Positions 5,831 through 15,263 of a stretch of 27,658 nucleotides of DNA are shown in pieces (the first letter of the stretch is position 1; the number at the start of each line of letters is the position of its first letter). The translations under genes and the position numbers were made by a program. Under the pieces are notes generated by a model. It ran no database searches, was not told the origin of the DNA, and was given only the letters and a program-made list of their open reading frames with translations. Source of the stretch: an uncultured Bacilli bacterium (lineage in GTDB: Bacteria; Bacillota_I; Bacilli_A; RF39; UBA660); contig CAKPGR010000012.1 of assembly GCA_934155005.1 (NCBI GenBank), positions 1-27,658 on the forward strand. The letters run 5' to 3'.

Positions 5831-6823
5831 ATGTTTCAAATTGGTGATATAAAAATAAAAAATAGAGTCGTTCTAGCTCCTATGGCCGGAATATCTAATC
5901 CAGCATATATTAAAATTTGTGAAGATTTAGGCCTAGGTTATGCTATTACAGAATTACTTAGTTCAGAAGCCATTTCGAGAGATAATAAAAAGACATTAGA
6001 AATGTTAAATAAAATAGATGAACTAAAAATACCGGTAGCTGTTCAAATTTTTGGATCCAACCCTAAAACAATGGCTGCCGCAGCTAAAAAATTAGTTGAT
6101 TTATATAATATAAAAATAATTGATATTAATATGGGGTGCCCTGTTCCGAAAGTAGCTTTAAGAGCTGAATCAGGGAGTGCTTTATTAAAAAATCCAGATA
6201 AAGTATATGAAATTATAAATGAAGTAGTAAATGCTGTAAATATTCCAGTAACAGTTAAAATAAGAAGTGGTTGGGATAATGATAGTATAAATGCCCCTTT
6301 AATTGCTAAAATAGCTGAAAAAGCTGGAGCAAAAGCAATATCTATTCATGCTAGAACAAGATCACAGGGGTATAGTGGAAAGGCAGATTGGAATATCATC
6401 AAACAAGTTAAAGAAAGTGTTAGTATTCCTGTTATTGGGAATGGTGATATCAAAAGCTGTTATGATGCAAAAAGAATGATTGAAGAAACTAATTGCGATG
6501 GGATTATGATTGGAAGAGCCGCACTAGGTAATCCTTGGATTATAAAAGAATGTGTTGATTACCTAGAAAAAGGTATCGTTCCAACCACTATAACACCAAT
6601 ACAAAAATTTGATATGATATTAAAACATATTGATTTATTAGAAGCACAAAAGAGTGATAGACTAGCCAATTTAGAAATGCGTACACATATTAGTTACTAT
6701 TTAAAAGGAATACCAAATTCTATCCCAATAAAAGAAAAAACTTTTAAAGCAAAAAATTTAGAAGAACTAAAAACATTAATAAAAGAATATAGAGAGGTGT
6801 ATAAAAATGGCGAAAACATATAA
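5831..6823 (+). CDS. dus: tRNA-dihydrouridine synthase (DusB-like)
   Basis: This 330-residue FMN enzyme reduces uridine to dihydrouridine in the tRNA D loop using NADPH. It has the TIM-barrel start VVLAPMAGISNPAY (13-26), ITELLSSEA, the catalytic cysteine in NMGCPVPKV (C103), HARTRSQGYSGKADW and the FMN phosphate site VIGNGDI/GIMIGRAALGNPW. Length fits DusB. An in-frame GTG lies at 5822, but ATG 5831 is placed correctly behind AAAGGTGA. It is the first gene of a six-gene operon, and its end overlaps the next gene by 17 bases. Confidence 0.93.
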   Translation: MFQIGDIKIKNRVVLAPMAGISNPAYIKICEDLGLGYAITELLSSEAISRDNKKTLEMLNKIDELKIPVAVQIFGSNPKTMAAAAKKLVDLYNIKIIDINMGCPVPKVALRAESGSALLKNPDKVYEIINEVVNAVNIPVTVKIRSGWDNDSINAPLIAKIAEKAGAKAISIHARTRSQGYSGKADWNIIKQVKESVSIPVIGNGDIKSCYDAKRMIEETNCDGIMIGRAALGNPWIIKECVDYLEKGIVPTTITPIQKFDMILKHIDLLEAQKSDRLANLEMRTHISYYLKGIPNSIPIKEKTFKAKNLEELKTLIKEYREVYKNGENI

Positions 6824-7727
6824 AAGATTTCTAGCTTATATAGTTGATTTTATATTAATTAATCTAATATTTATAATTCTATATAAATTAATTCCAAATG
6901 GAAATATTAGTTTATTAAATCATGATTTAAATAAAACGAATGAGTATTTATTAAATAATAGTATTGAACTAAAAACCTATTTAGATAATTTTGCTATGAT
7001 GACATATGAAATAGATAAAGCAAATGTTATTCAACTTGGACTTAATACTTTACTTTTTATAATTTATTTTATAATTATACCTATTGTAACAAAAGGATAT
7101 ACATTAGGCCTATACTTATTTAACTTAAAAATAGATGGTAAAATTAATTTTAAAAATTTATTAATTAGGAGTATTGTTATAAATGGCCTTTTTTATATGA
7201 TATTAAACATAATAAATGTGTCAATATTTAATTATAAAATCTATTTTATATTAACAGCAATTTTAGGTTTTATGCAATTTTTACTAGTAATTATAAGCAT
7301 ATTTATGATAATATATAGAAAAGACAAAAAAGGATTACAAGATATACTTAGTAATACCCAAATTGTTCAAAAAGAGGAAAAGAAAAAAGTATCACATGAA
7401 CATCAAATTAAATCAGTATCAGGTAGTGAATTATTAGAAATAATTAGAATAGGTCAAATTCAACCTGATATAGGAATAGATTTTACATATAAAGATACTA
7501 AATATATGTTAGATTATGATAGCGTAGATCCAACCATTATGGAGGATTTATTAAGTAATATATTGATCATTTTAAGAGATGAAAAAGGAAATGAAATAAT
7601 AAAAACAACTTCATATGATGATTTTTATAATAAAGCTATAATTGATTCTAAACATATAAAAGATATAAAAACAGGAATTATGTGTGATATAGATACTTTA
7701 AAAAAATATTTTGAAAGTGTGAGGTAA
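6807..7727 (+). CDS. RDD family membrane protein with C-terminal soluble extension
   Basis: The 306-residue protein starts with the RDD signature (RFLAYIVDFILINLI, with conserved R and D), followed by hydrophobic segments near residues 70-93, 118-138 and 144-170. The block KGYTLGLYLFNLKI is also typical of RDD proteins. The family is poorly defined; some members are linked to ion or osmotic homeostasis. Unusually, residues about 190-306 form a soluble acidic tail not seen in minimal RDD proteins. ATG 6807 follows GAGGTG and overlaps the end of dus by 17 bases. Confidence 0.8.
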   Translation: MAKTYKRFLAYIVDFILINLIFIILYKLIPNGNISLLNHDLNKTNEYLLNNSIELKTYLDNFAMMTYEIDKANVIQLGLNTLLFIIYFIIIPIVTKGYTLGLYLFNLKIDGKINFKNLLIRSIVINGLFYMILNIINVSIFNYKIYFILTAILGFMQFLLVIISIFMIIYRKDKKGLQDILSNTQIVQKEEKKKVSHEHQIKSVSGSELLEIIRIGQIQPDIGIDFTYKDTKYMLDYDSVDPTIMEDLLSNILIILRDEKGNEIIKTTSYDDFYNKAIIDSKHIKDIKTGIMCDIDTLKKYFESVR

Positions 7728-7730
7728 AAA

Positions 7731-9218
7731 ATGAGAGAATTTACAGAACAAGAGTTAGTTAGAAGAGATAAAGCAAAAAAATTAAGAGAATTAGGTTTAG
7801 ATCCATATGGTCAAAGATTTGATAGAACTGATTTTTCAACAGATGTAAAAAAGAAAGTTGAAGGATTAGAACATGATGAGGTCTTAGAAAAAAATATTAC
7901 TGTTAAAGTTGCAGGAAGAATAATGTTTATAAGAAAGATGGGTAAAGCTAGTTTCTTCTCCATAAAAGATAAAAAAGGACCAATTCAAATATATATTTCG
8001 ATAAATGATGTTGGTGAAGATACATATAGTTTATTTAAAACAGCTGATATTGGAGATATTGTTGGAATTGAGGGACAAGTAATGCTTACAAGAACAGGTG
8101 AAGTAACAATTAAATGCTTTAAATATACACATTTAGTAAAAGCACTTAGACCATTACCTGAAAAATTCCATGGTCTTCAAGATGTAGAAGAAAGATATAG
8201 AAGAAGATATGTTGATTTAATGATGAACGATGAAGCTAAAAAAATAGCTTTTATGCGTCCAAAAATTATTAGATGTATTCAAAATTATATGGATAATAAA
8301 GGTTTTTCAGAAGTAGAAACACCAGTTTTATCAACACTACTTACAGGAGCAAGTGCTCGACCATTTGAAACACATCATAATGCTCAAAATCTAGACATGT
8401 ATTTAAGAATAGCGTTAGAATTACCTTTGAAAAGATTATTAGTAGGTGGTATGGAAGCTGTTTATGAAATTGGACGTGTTTTTAGAAATGAAGGAATGGA
8501 TCCAAAACATAATCCAGAGTTTACTTTAATGGAAGCATACTTAGCTTATTCAGATTTAGAAGGAATGATGGATTTAACAGAAGGAATGTACCAAACTATT
8601 GCAAAAGAAGTTGTTGGTAAGATGACCTATAATTGGTATGGACATGAAATAAATTTAGATGGAAAATGGAAAAGAATTAGTATGACAGATGCTATAAAAG
8701 AACAAACAGGAATAGATTTTAATAAAGAAATGACTGTAGAAGAAGCTTTAAATCTTGCAGCAGAACATCATATAGAAGTTCAAGAACACGAAAAAACAGT
8801 TGGACATATTATTAATTTATTCTTTGAAAAATATGTAGAAGAAACTTTAATTCAACCAACTTTCCTTTATGGACATCCAGTAGAAATTTCGCCACTTACA
8901 AAGAAAAATCCAAAAGACCCAAGATTTGTTGATCGTTTTGAACTTTTTATAGGTGGTAGAGAATTCGCAAATGCTTATACAGAATTAAATGATCCAGATG
9001 AACAATTAGAAAGATTTGAAGAACAATTAAAAGAAAGAAATTTAGGTAATGATGAAGCTAATGATATCGATATGGATTTTATAGAAGCTCTTGAATATGG
9101 AATGCCACCAGCAGGAGGAATTGGTTATGGAATAGATAGACTTGTAATGCTATTTACAGAACAAGATTCAATTCGTGATGTCATTTTATTCCCAACAATG
9201 AAACCAGAGGAAAAATAA
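7731..9218 (+). CDS. lysS: lysyl-tRNA synthetase, class II
   Basis: This 495-residue enzyme charges tRNA-Lys. An N-terminal OB-fold anticodon-binding domain (about 55-150, with VKVAGRIMFIRKMGKASFF) leads into a class II core with motif 2 RVFRNEGMDPKHNPEFT near 249 and motif 3 GGIGYGIDRLVMLF near 462. The LTGASARPFETHHNA segment is a LysRS signature. It starts 3 bases after the RDD gene, behind GTGAGG, and its stop shares one base with the next start. No T-box leader is present upstream; it is internal to an operon. Confidence 0.97.
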   Translation: MREFTEQELVRRDKAKKLRELGLDPYGQRFDRTDFSTDVKKKVEGLEHDEVLEKNITVKVAGRIMFIRKMGKASFFSIKDKKGPIQIYISINDVGEDTYSLFKTADIGDIVGIEGQVMLTRTGEVTIKCFKYTHLVKALRPLPEKFHGLQDVEERYRRRYVDLMMNDEAKKIAFMRPKIIRCIQNYMDNKGFSEVETPVLSTLLTGASARPFETHHNAQNLDMYLRIALELPLKRLLVGGMEAVYEIGRVFRNEGMDPKHNPEFTLMEAYLAYSDLEGMMDLTEGMYQTIAKEVVGKMTYNWYGHEINLDGKWKRISMTDAIKEQTGIDFNKEMTVEEALNLAAEHHIEVQEHEKTVGHIINLFFEKYVEETLIQPTFLYGHPVEISPLTKKNPKDPRFVDRFELFIGGREFANAYTELNDPDEQLERFEEQLKERNLGNDEANDIDMDFIEALEYGMPPAGGIGYGIDRLVMLFTEQDSIRDVILFPTMKPEEK

Positions 9219-9748
9219 TGAAGATCTATGTTTTAAGACATGGTGAGACAAAAGAAAATGAAACAGGAATTATGCAAGGTAATATGGATACTTTATTAAG
9301 CCAAAAAGGAATAAAACAGTGTCTTGAGTTACATGAAAAATTAAAAGATTTAAAAATAGACATAGCTTTTGTATCACCTAAAAAAAGAACTAGAAAAACA
9401 GCCGATATAGTATTTCCAAATGTAAAAAAAATTTATGATGATAGACTTTTAAGTAGAAATCACGGTGAATTTGAGGGACTTAGAAGAGATCAAATTAATA
9501 TTAATGAATATTGGAATATAAAATTAAATAAGAAGTACAAAAAAGCAGAGAGTGTTAGAGATTTATTTAATAGAGTTGAATCTTTATTAAATGAAATAAA
9601 AGAAAACTATAAGGATAAAACAGTTTTATTAGTTACACATAGCGGTATATGTAGAGTTTTATATTATTATTTTAATGGTATTCCTGATGATGGAAATTTA
9701 ATGGAATATAATTCACATAATTGTACTTTTGAAGAATATGAATTATAA
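9218..9748 (+). CDS. histidine phosphatase family protein (phosphoglycerate mutase-like)
   Basis: This 176-residue protein has the phosphohistidine motif LRHGET (R7, H8, G9, E10) and the second catalytic histidine in LLVTHSG (H141), with an acidic residue in the HGEFEG block near 82-87. It is shorter than true dPGM (about 230-250), so a broad or metabolite phosphatase is more likely than a glycolytic mutase. The start overlaps the lysS stop by one base (TAATG), implying translational coupling. Confidence 0.85.
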   Translation: MKIYVLRHGETKENETGIMQGNMDTLLSQKGIKQCLELHEKLKDLKIDIAFVSPKKRTRKTADIVFPNVKKIYDDRLLSRNHGEFEGLRRDQININEYWNIKLNKKYKKAESVRDLFNRVESLLNEIKENYKDKTVLLVTHSGICRVLYYYFNGIPDDGNLMEYNSHNCTFEEYEL

Positions 9749-9764
9749 GAAAGAAGGTAAAAAT

Positions 9765-10949
9765 ATGAAAATTTTATCAGTTAATGCAGGTAGTTCATCA
9801 TTAAAATTTCAAATGATTGAAATGCCAGAAGAAAAAGTTGTAATTTCGGGGGTATTTGAAAGAATAGGACTAGAAAATAGCTTTTACACAATAAAGATCA
9901 ATGGCGAAAAAATTAAAACAGAAAAAGATTTAAGTAATCATCAAGTAGCTGTTGATGTTTTAATTGAAGAGTTATTAGAAAATAAAGTTATTAATTCATT
10001 AGATGAAATAAAAGGTGTAGGACATAGACTTGTTCATGGTGGAGATAAATATTCATCTTCTGTTATAATTGATGAAGAAGTAATTAAAACAGTAGAAGAA
10101 CTATCTGATTTAGCACCACTTCATAATCCAGCTAATTTGATGGGAGTAAGAGCATTTATGAAAGCTATTCCAAGTGCTGTTCAAGTTGGATGTTTTGATA
10201 CAGCATTCCATCAAACAATGCATGAAGATAGATTTTTATATGCTGTACCATATGAATGGTATAAAGAATATGGCGTTCGTAAATATGGTTTTCATGGTAT
10301 GAGTCATAGATATGTATCAGAAAGAGTTATGGAAATATTAGATAAGGATTTCGCAAATGTTATTGTTTGCCATTTAGGAAATGGTGGATCTATTTCAGCC
10401 ATAAGAGATGGAAGATGTGTTGATACAACTATGGGATTCACACCCAATGCAGGTATCGTTATGGGATCTCGTTCTGGTGATATTGATTATAGTATGATTC
10501 CATACATGATGAAAAAAACTGGCAAAACAATTGACGAAATTGACAAAGAATTAAATAAAAATAGTGGAATGCTTGGTGTAAGTGGTATTTCAAGTGATTT
10601 TAGAGATATTGATGAAGCAATTTCTAAAAAACATAAAAATAGTATTTTAGCACATTATTTATATGTTAATTCAATCGTAGGTTATATTGCTAAATACTAT
10701 GTTGAACTTGGTGGCGTAGATGCTATCTGCTTTACAGCGGGTGTTGGAGAAAATGCACCTCACGTTAGACGTATGGTAATTGATAGATTATCATGCCTTG
10801 GAATAAAAATAGATAGAGATAGAAATGAAGAAATTAGATTTGGTAAAGAAGGAATTATATCAACTGATGATTCATCAGTACCTTGTTATGTAATACCTAC
10901 TAATGAAGAAGTAATGATTGCAAGAGATACTTTTGATTTTATCAACTAG
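9765..10949 (+). CDS. ackA: acetate kinase
   Basis: The 394-residue enzyme interconverts acetyl phosphate and ADP with acetate and ATP, yielding ATP in fermentation. It shows the ASKHA fold signatures VNAGSSSLKF (N7), GHRLVHGG, GFHGMSHRYV, CHLGNGGSISA, PNAGIVMGSRSGDID and FTAGVGENAP; the C-terminal TNEEVMIARD carries the conserved Glu. ATG 9765 is chosen: AGAAGG precedes it and the family N-terminus starts exactly there, while an in-frame ATG at 9729 would overlap the preceding gene. No phosphotransacetylase gene is in the window. Confidence 0.96.
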   Translation: MKILSVNAGSSSLKFQMIEMPEEKVVISGVFERIGLENSFYTIKINGEKIKTEKDLSNHQVAVDVLIEELLENKVINSLDEIKGVGHRLVHGGDKYSSSVIIDEEVIKTVEELSDLAPLHNPANLMGVRAFMKAIPSAVQVGCFDTAFHQTMHEDRFLYAVPYEWYKEYGVRKYGFHGMSHRYVSERVMEILDKDFANVIVCHLGNGGSISAIRDGRCVDTTMGFTPNAGIVMGSRSGDIDYSMIPYMMKKTGKTIDEIDKELNKNSGMLGVSGISSDFRDIDEAISKKHKNSILAHYLYVNSIVGYIAKYYVELGGVDAICFTAGVGENAPHVRRMVIDRLSCLGIKIDRDRNEEIRFGKEGIISTDDSSVPCYVIPTNEEVMIARDTFDFIN

Positions 10950-10962
10950 GAAGTGTGATACG

Positions 10963-11925
10963 ATGACTAATAAATTAATAAAAAAAATATATAATGAAAT
11001 TAAAAAAAATAATAAGATTGTTATAGCTAGACATGTTGGAGCAGATCCAGATGCCTTAGGAAGCTCACTTGGATTAAAAGAAATAATTTTAAATACTTTT
11101 CCAAATAAAAAAGTTTATACAGTAGGATATCCAGCTAGTAAATTTAAGTATATGGGGACCTTAGATAAATTTACAGAAGATATGTATCAAGATGCTCTTC
11201 TTATTGTAACTGATACACCAGACAAAGGAAGAGTTGATGATGTAGATCCATCAAGATTTAAAAAAAGTATTAAAATAGACCACCATCCTTTTATTGAAAA
11301 ATATTGTGATATAGAATGGATAGATGATACTGCTAGTAGTGCATCACAATTAATTATGGAACTTACATTTAGTACACGTTTAAAAATGAATAAAAAAGCT
11401 GCTGAATTACTATATTTAGGGCTTGTAGCTGATACTAATAGATTTTTATTTAGTTATACAACTCCAAAAACATTTAATTTAGTTTCTAAATTAATAAAAG
11501 AAACTGATTTAGATTTTTCTAAATTATATGATTTACTTTATATGAGACCTTTTAAAGAAGTAAAGTTTAGAGGATATATAGCCGATAATTTAAAAGTTAC
11601 AAAAAATGGTTTTGCTTATCTTTTGATAAATGAAAAAACACTTCAAAAATATAATGTAGATGCAGCAACAGCTGGTAACATGGTTAATGATTTTAATTAT
11701 ATAGATGATGTTTATGCTTGGGGAATATTTTCGGTAGATAAACAAAACAATAATATTAGAGGCTCAATTAGATCAAGAGGACCAATAGTAAATGAAACAG
11801 CTAGTAAATATAATGGTGGTGGGCATAAATTTGCTAGCGGAGTTCGTTTAAAAGACGAAAAAGAAGTTAAATTATTAGTCGATGATTTAGATAATATATG
11901 CTTAGAATATAAAAATAATTTGTAG
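10963..11925 (+). CDS. nrnA: bifunctional oligoribonuclease/PAP phosphatase NrnA-like (DHH-DHHA1)
   Basis: The 320-residue protein has a DHH domain with ARHVGADPDALGSS (H24, D28, D30), VTDTPD (D84), DHH at 106-108 and GLVADTNRF, and a DHHA1 domain ending in GGGHKFASG (285-293). Such proteins degrade nanoRNA and pAp; close relatives hydrolyse cyclic dinucleotides, but those carry extra N-terminal membrane and PAS/GGDEF domains absent here. ATG 10963 lies behind AGGAAGTG; an in-frame ATG at 10918 would overlap ackA. It ends the operon before a terminator. Confidence 0.9.
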   Translation: MTNKLIKKIYNEIKKNNKIVIARHVGADPDALGSSLGLKEIILNTFPNKKVYTVGYPASKFKYMGTLDKFTEDMYQDALLIVTDTPDKGRVDDVDPSRFKKSIKIDHHPFIEKYCDIEWIDDTASSASQLIMELTFSTRLKMNKKAAELLYLGLVADTNRFLFSYTTPKTFNLVSKLIKETDLDFSKLYDLLYMRPFKEVKFRGYIADNLKVTKNGFAYLLINEKTLQKYNVDAATAGNMVNDFNYIDDVYAWGIFSVDKQNNNIRGSIRSRGPIVNETASKYNGGGHKFASGVRLKDEKEVKLLVDDLDNICLEYKNNL

Positions 11926-11945
11926 GACAATTTTGTCCTTTTTAT
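11924..11945 (+). terminator. terminator after nrnA
   Basis: AGGACAA/TTGTCCT, loop TT, then a T run; it begins at the nrnA stop codon. Confidence 0.85.
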
Positions 11946-11946
11946 A

Positions 11947-11976
11947 TTGTCTTTGTAAAAAGACTTATGATATAAT
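11947..11976 (+). promoter_or_regulatory. promoter of the DUF2207 gene
   Basis: TTGTCT (11947-11952) and TATAAT (11971-11976) with 18-base spacing; a TGA triplet directly before the -10 box gives an extended -10. Confidence 0.65.
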
Positions 11977-12005
11977 TATAAAAAGAATATAGGGGAAGTG
12001 AGTAT

Positions 12006-13808
12006 ATGAAAAAACTAAGATATTTTGTCTGTGCTTTTTTGTGTATAATGATTATGCCATGTTTTGTTATGGCTGAATCAGTAGAATATACTTTATTTGA
12101 AACCAATATTAAATTAAATAAAAATAGAACAATAGATGTTAAAGAAAATTATAATGTATATTTTATTAATGATACAAAGACACTTACAAGAAAATTAAAT
12201 GGTACAATTAATGAAATTAGACCAGATAAATCATCGCTTATAATAAATAGTGTTGTTAGTAATATTAAATCTAATAGTAAAATTAATGTTAAAGAAAAAA
12301 ATAAAGTTAAAGAAGTAAAAATAGATGTTGATGGAAGTCAAGATGAAGTTAATGAATATTCACTTAGTTATAAAGTTGATTTAGGAAAAGATGCATCAAG
12401 AAAAAATGATGAGTTTTATTATGATTTGGTTAATGATTTAAATTCTCCTATATCTAGTTTTAATTTTACAATAACACTTCCAGATAATGTTAAACCAAGT
12501 CAAGTTAAGTTTTTAATAGATGGAAAATATAATCTACGCGAAGATGATTTAACTTTAAATTACGATAAAAATAAAATTACTGGTACATATAATCTATTAC
12601 TTGAAAAGAATCAAAAACTTTCTATTAGAATTGAATATAAAGATGGTTATTTTACTAGTACATCTGATAATTTTAACAAATTAAATTATTTAGTACTTAT
12701 ATTACCTACATTTACTTTAATATTAATTTTCTTTTATTGGTTTAAATATGGTAAAGGTAATAAATTAAATATTAGAAAATCCAGCGCGATTCCATATAAA
12801 TTTGATCCTGCTGAAATAGGTTATTTATATAAAGGTAGTTGTGAAGAGATGGATTTAGTTACATTGATCATTTTTCTTGCAAATAAGGGATATATTAAAA
12901 TAATTGAAAATGATGATGGTTATAAACTAGGAAAAGAAAATAGTTTTAAATTTGTAAAAATGAAAGAATATGAAGGAAATAATGCTGCTCAAAAAATTAT
13001 CTTTGAAAATTTATTTAAAGAAAGTGATGTTGTAGAATTAGAAAATATTGAATATCATTTTTTTGACAAAATAATTGAAGCTAAATCAATGTTAGAAAAT
13101 CATGATAATTATAAAAAATTATTCTTTACAGATATTAATTTTAAAAAACTAGTTTCTTTAATATTGATAGTTTTATCAACAGTTTTAGTAAATGTTACTC
13201 CTATTAATATATTTATTAATAACTATATTCTTTCCATTTTTATTTCACTTATTTTATCACTTGGATTATATATAATATTTGTTTTAAATATAAAATGGCT
13301 TTTAAAAATCATTTTAGGTTTTGGAAGTGTAGGCGCTATAAGTTATTTTGAAATAACATCTTTAATGAGTAGACCAGAGCAATTACAAATTTATATTATA
13401 GGAACTATCTTAATATTAATTTTATCATTTATATACACAAAACTTCCTAATAGAACTAAATATGGTAATAAAGTATTAGGCGATATATATGGACTTAAAA
13501 TGTATTTAGAAACAATAACAGAAAAAGAAATAAGAGAAAAAATGGAAGAAAATCCTAATTTTTACTTTGATATGATGCCTTATGCTTATGTAATAGATAG
13601 TTTTGATATATGGATAAGAAAAGGTGATAATATAATTACTACTCAACCAGAATGGTGTTCATTACAGGAAGAATTTAAACTTAAAAAATTTGCTCAGTTT
13701 ATAAAAAATATTTTATATACTACAACAATGGTCATGATGAAGAGAAACTATGGTGGAGTAGATGATTATGAATTAAGTCAAAAAGTAAAAACAAATTTGA
13801 ATGAATAA
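12006..13808 (+). CDS. DUF2207 family membrane protein
   Basis: This 600-residue protein begins with a signal peptide (MKKLRYFVCAFLCIMIMPCFVMA), followed by an extracellular beta-rich DUF2207 domain to about residue 225, a membrane segment at about 226-245, a cytoplasmic part with FDPAEIGYLYKG and a winged-helix-like MDLVTLIIFLANKGYIKI stretch, and four more membrane segments between about 378 and 480. The end carries IYGLKMYLE and MMPYAYV, typical of the family. Its function is unknown. Most relatives end in a glycine-rich low-complexity tail; this one does not. It is a single-gene unit with its own promoter and terminator. Confidence 0.85.
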   Translation: MKKLRYFVCAFLCIMIMPCFVMAESVEYTLFETNIKLNKNRTIDVKENYNVYFINDTKTLTRKLNGTINEIRPDKSSLIINSVVSNIKSNSKINVKEKNKVKEVKIDVDGSQDEVNEYSLSYKVDLGKDASRKNDEFYYDLVNDLNSPISSFNFTITLPDNVKPSQVKFLIDGKYNLREDDLTLNYDKNKITGTYNLLLEKNQKLSIRIEYKDGYFTSTSDNFNKLNYLVLILPTFTLILIFFYWFKYGKGNKLNIRKSSAIPYKFDPAEIGYLYKGSCEEMDLVTLIIFLANKGYIKIIENDDGYKLGKENSFKFVKMKEYEGNNAAQKIIFENLFKESDVVELENIEYHFFDKIIEAKSMLENHDNYKKLFFTDINFKKLVSLILIVLSTVLVNVTPINIFINNYILSIFISLILSLGLYIIFVLNIKWLLKIILGFGSVGAISYFEITSLMSRPEQLQIYIIGTILILILSFIYTKLPNRTKYGNKVLGDIYGLKMYLETITEKEIREKMEENPNFYFDMMPYAYVIDSFDIWIRKGDNIITTQPEWCSLQEEFKLKKFAQFIKNILYTTTMVMMKRNYGGVDDYELSQKVKTNLNE

Positions 13809-13825
13809 AAAAATTTGTTTTTATT
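13787..13825 (+). terminator. terminator overlapping the end of the DUF2207 gene
   Basis: AAAAACAAATTT and AAATTTGTTTTT pair as a 12-bp stem; the loop contains the stop codon; a T run follows. Confidence 0.75.
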
Positions 13826-13828
13826 TTT

Positions 13829-13857
13829 TTGACTTTAAACCAATATTAAGATATAAT
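13829..13857 (+). promoter_or_regulatory. promoter of the surface protein/glycosidase operon
   Basis: TTGACT (13829-13834), 17 bases, TATAAT (13852-13857), then GGAGG before ATG 13875. Confidence 0.8.
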
Positions 13858-13874
13858 TTGTTGGAGGTTTTATT

Positions 13875-15263
13875 ATGATTTATATAAATGACAAAGATAA
13901 GAAAATATATTTAATGAAAAAAATACCTAAAAAAATAAAATTAATAAAGAATAAAAAAGAAAATAAAAAACAAGTAAAAAGAAAGTTAGATAAGAAAAAA
14001 ATTTTTATTCTAGTTTCTTTATTAATATTCTTTACTAGTATATTAGTTTATGGAATTCGTTTAATTCATTTTTATAAAATAGAACATCCTAAGAATGTTG
14101 AAACAAATACATTATCTACTAAGATAATTAATGACAATGAAGATAATAATAATTTTAAATTGAAAAATTCTAATTATATATTTTATGGAAAAAGTGATAA
14201 TAATTATGTTTCATATTCAAATCAATTGTGGAGAATAATGAAAATAGAAAAGGATGGCTCTATTATTTTAATAAGCGATGATATTATAACTAGCCTAGTA
14301 TATGGTTATGAAACTAATAAATTTAGTGAGTCATATGCTTATAAATGGTTAAATGAAAAATATTATAATTTACTAAATAATCCTGATAATTATTTGGTAG
14401 AAAATAGTTATTGTATATCAACTAAAAATAATGTTTGCAAAAAAACTGAAAAAGCTAAAATAGGATTGATTTCATACTTAGATTATAAAGAAGCAGGCGC
14501 TAATAATAGCTACTTAAATATAGGAAAATATTTCTGGACTCTAACACCAAGTAGTGATAATAAAACATGGTATGTATTCGATAAAGGTGGAATTAATGAT
14601 AATTCTTATGATGGAAATAATTATCATGCTTATGGTATAAGACCAGTTATAAAATTAAAGAGTAGCCTTAATTACGAAAGTGGTAGTGGAACTAAAAATG
14701 ACCCATATAAAATTGGTGAAAATACTTTAAATGCAGGGGCATATATAAAATATGGTAATTATACATTTAAAATTTATGACAAAGATGAGACATCTTATAA
14801 ATTAGTTTTAGAAAATAATCTAACTGAAAAAGATGATGAGATAAAACGTATTTTTTCAAATAATAGCAGCAATTATAAAAAAGGTGTTTATAATTCACTA
14901 TATTATTACTTAAATAATAGATTCTATTATAATTTAGATAAGTCCTTAATTATAGATAATGACTTCTATAATGGAGAATATAATGACAATTATGACTATA
15001 ATAATATATATACTAAAAAAGTAAGCGCTAAGGTTGGATTACAAAATATAGCTGATTTATTTATAACAGATAGCTACGATAATTTTACTTTAACTGTTTA
15101 TGATGAAGATAGTTTATATGTAGTTAATGAGGATGGAAGTACGTCAGTAGCTGATATAAAAAGTGAAAATAGTATAAGACCTGCTATAAGTATTACAAAT
15201 AATATAAATATAGTAAGTGGTAGTGGAACTATAAGTGATCCATATGTAGTAGAAGGTGTATAA
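13875..15263 (+). CDS. membrane-anchored surface protein with two DUF6273-like repeats
   Basis: The 462-residue protein has a very Lys-rich cytoplasmic start, one membrane segment at about 45-63 and a long outward part. Two related modules follow. The first contains NQLWRIMKIEKDGSIILIS, a Cys pair, IGLISYLDYKEAG, FWTLTP and GIRPVIKLK, ending in SGSGTKNDPYKI. The second contains FKIYDKDE, VGLQNIADLF and SIRPAISI, ending in SGSGTISDPYVV. This pattern is common in surface and pilin-like proteins of gut Bacilli; its function is unknown, perhaps substrate or matrix binding. ATG 13875 follows TTGGAGG; a later in-frame ATG at 13914 lacks a good site. The stop overlaps the next start by one base. Confidence 0.75.
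   Translation: MIYINDKDKKIYLMKKIPKKIKLIKNKKENKKQVKRKLDKKKIFILVSLLIFFTSILVYGIRLIHFYKIEHPKNVETNTLSTKIINDNEDNNNFKLKNSNYIFYGKSDNNYVSYSNQLWRIMKIEKDGSIILISDDIITSLVYGYETNKFSESYAYKWLNEKYYNLLNNPDNYLVENSYCISTKNNVCKKTEKAKIGLISYLDYKEAGANNSYLNIGKYFWTLTPSSDNKTWYVFDKGGINDNSYDGNNYHAYGIRPVIKLKSSLNYESGSGTKNDPYKIGENTLNAGAYIKYGNYTFKIYDKDETSYKLVLENNLTEKDDEIKRIFSNNSSNYKKGVYNSLYYYLNNRFYYNLDKSLIIDNDFYNGEYNDNYDYNNIYTKKVSAKVGLQNIADLFITDSYDNFTLTVYDEDSLYVVNEDGSTSVADIKSENSIRPAISITNNINIVSGSGTISDPYVVEGV

Noticed and set aside
7600..7731. T-box riboswitch before lysS
   Set aside because: The upstream bases are coding (RDD gene), with only 3 bases between genes; no leader is possible here.
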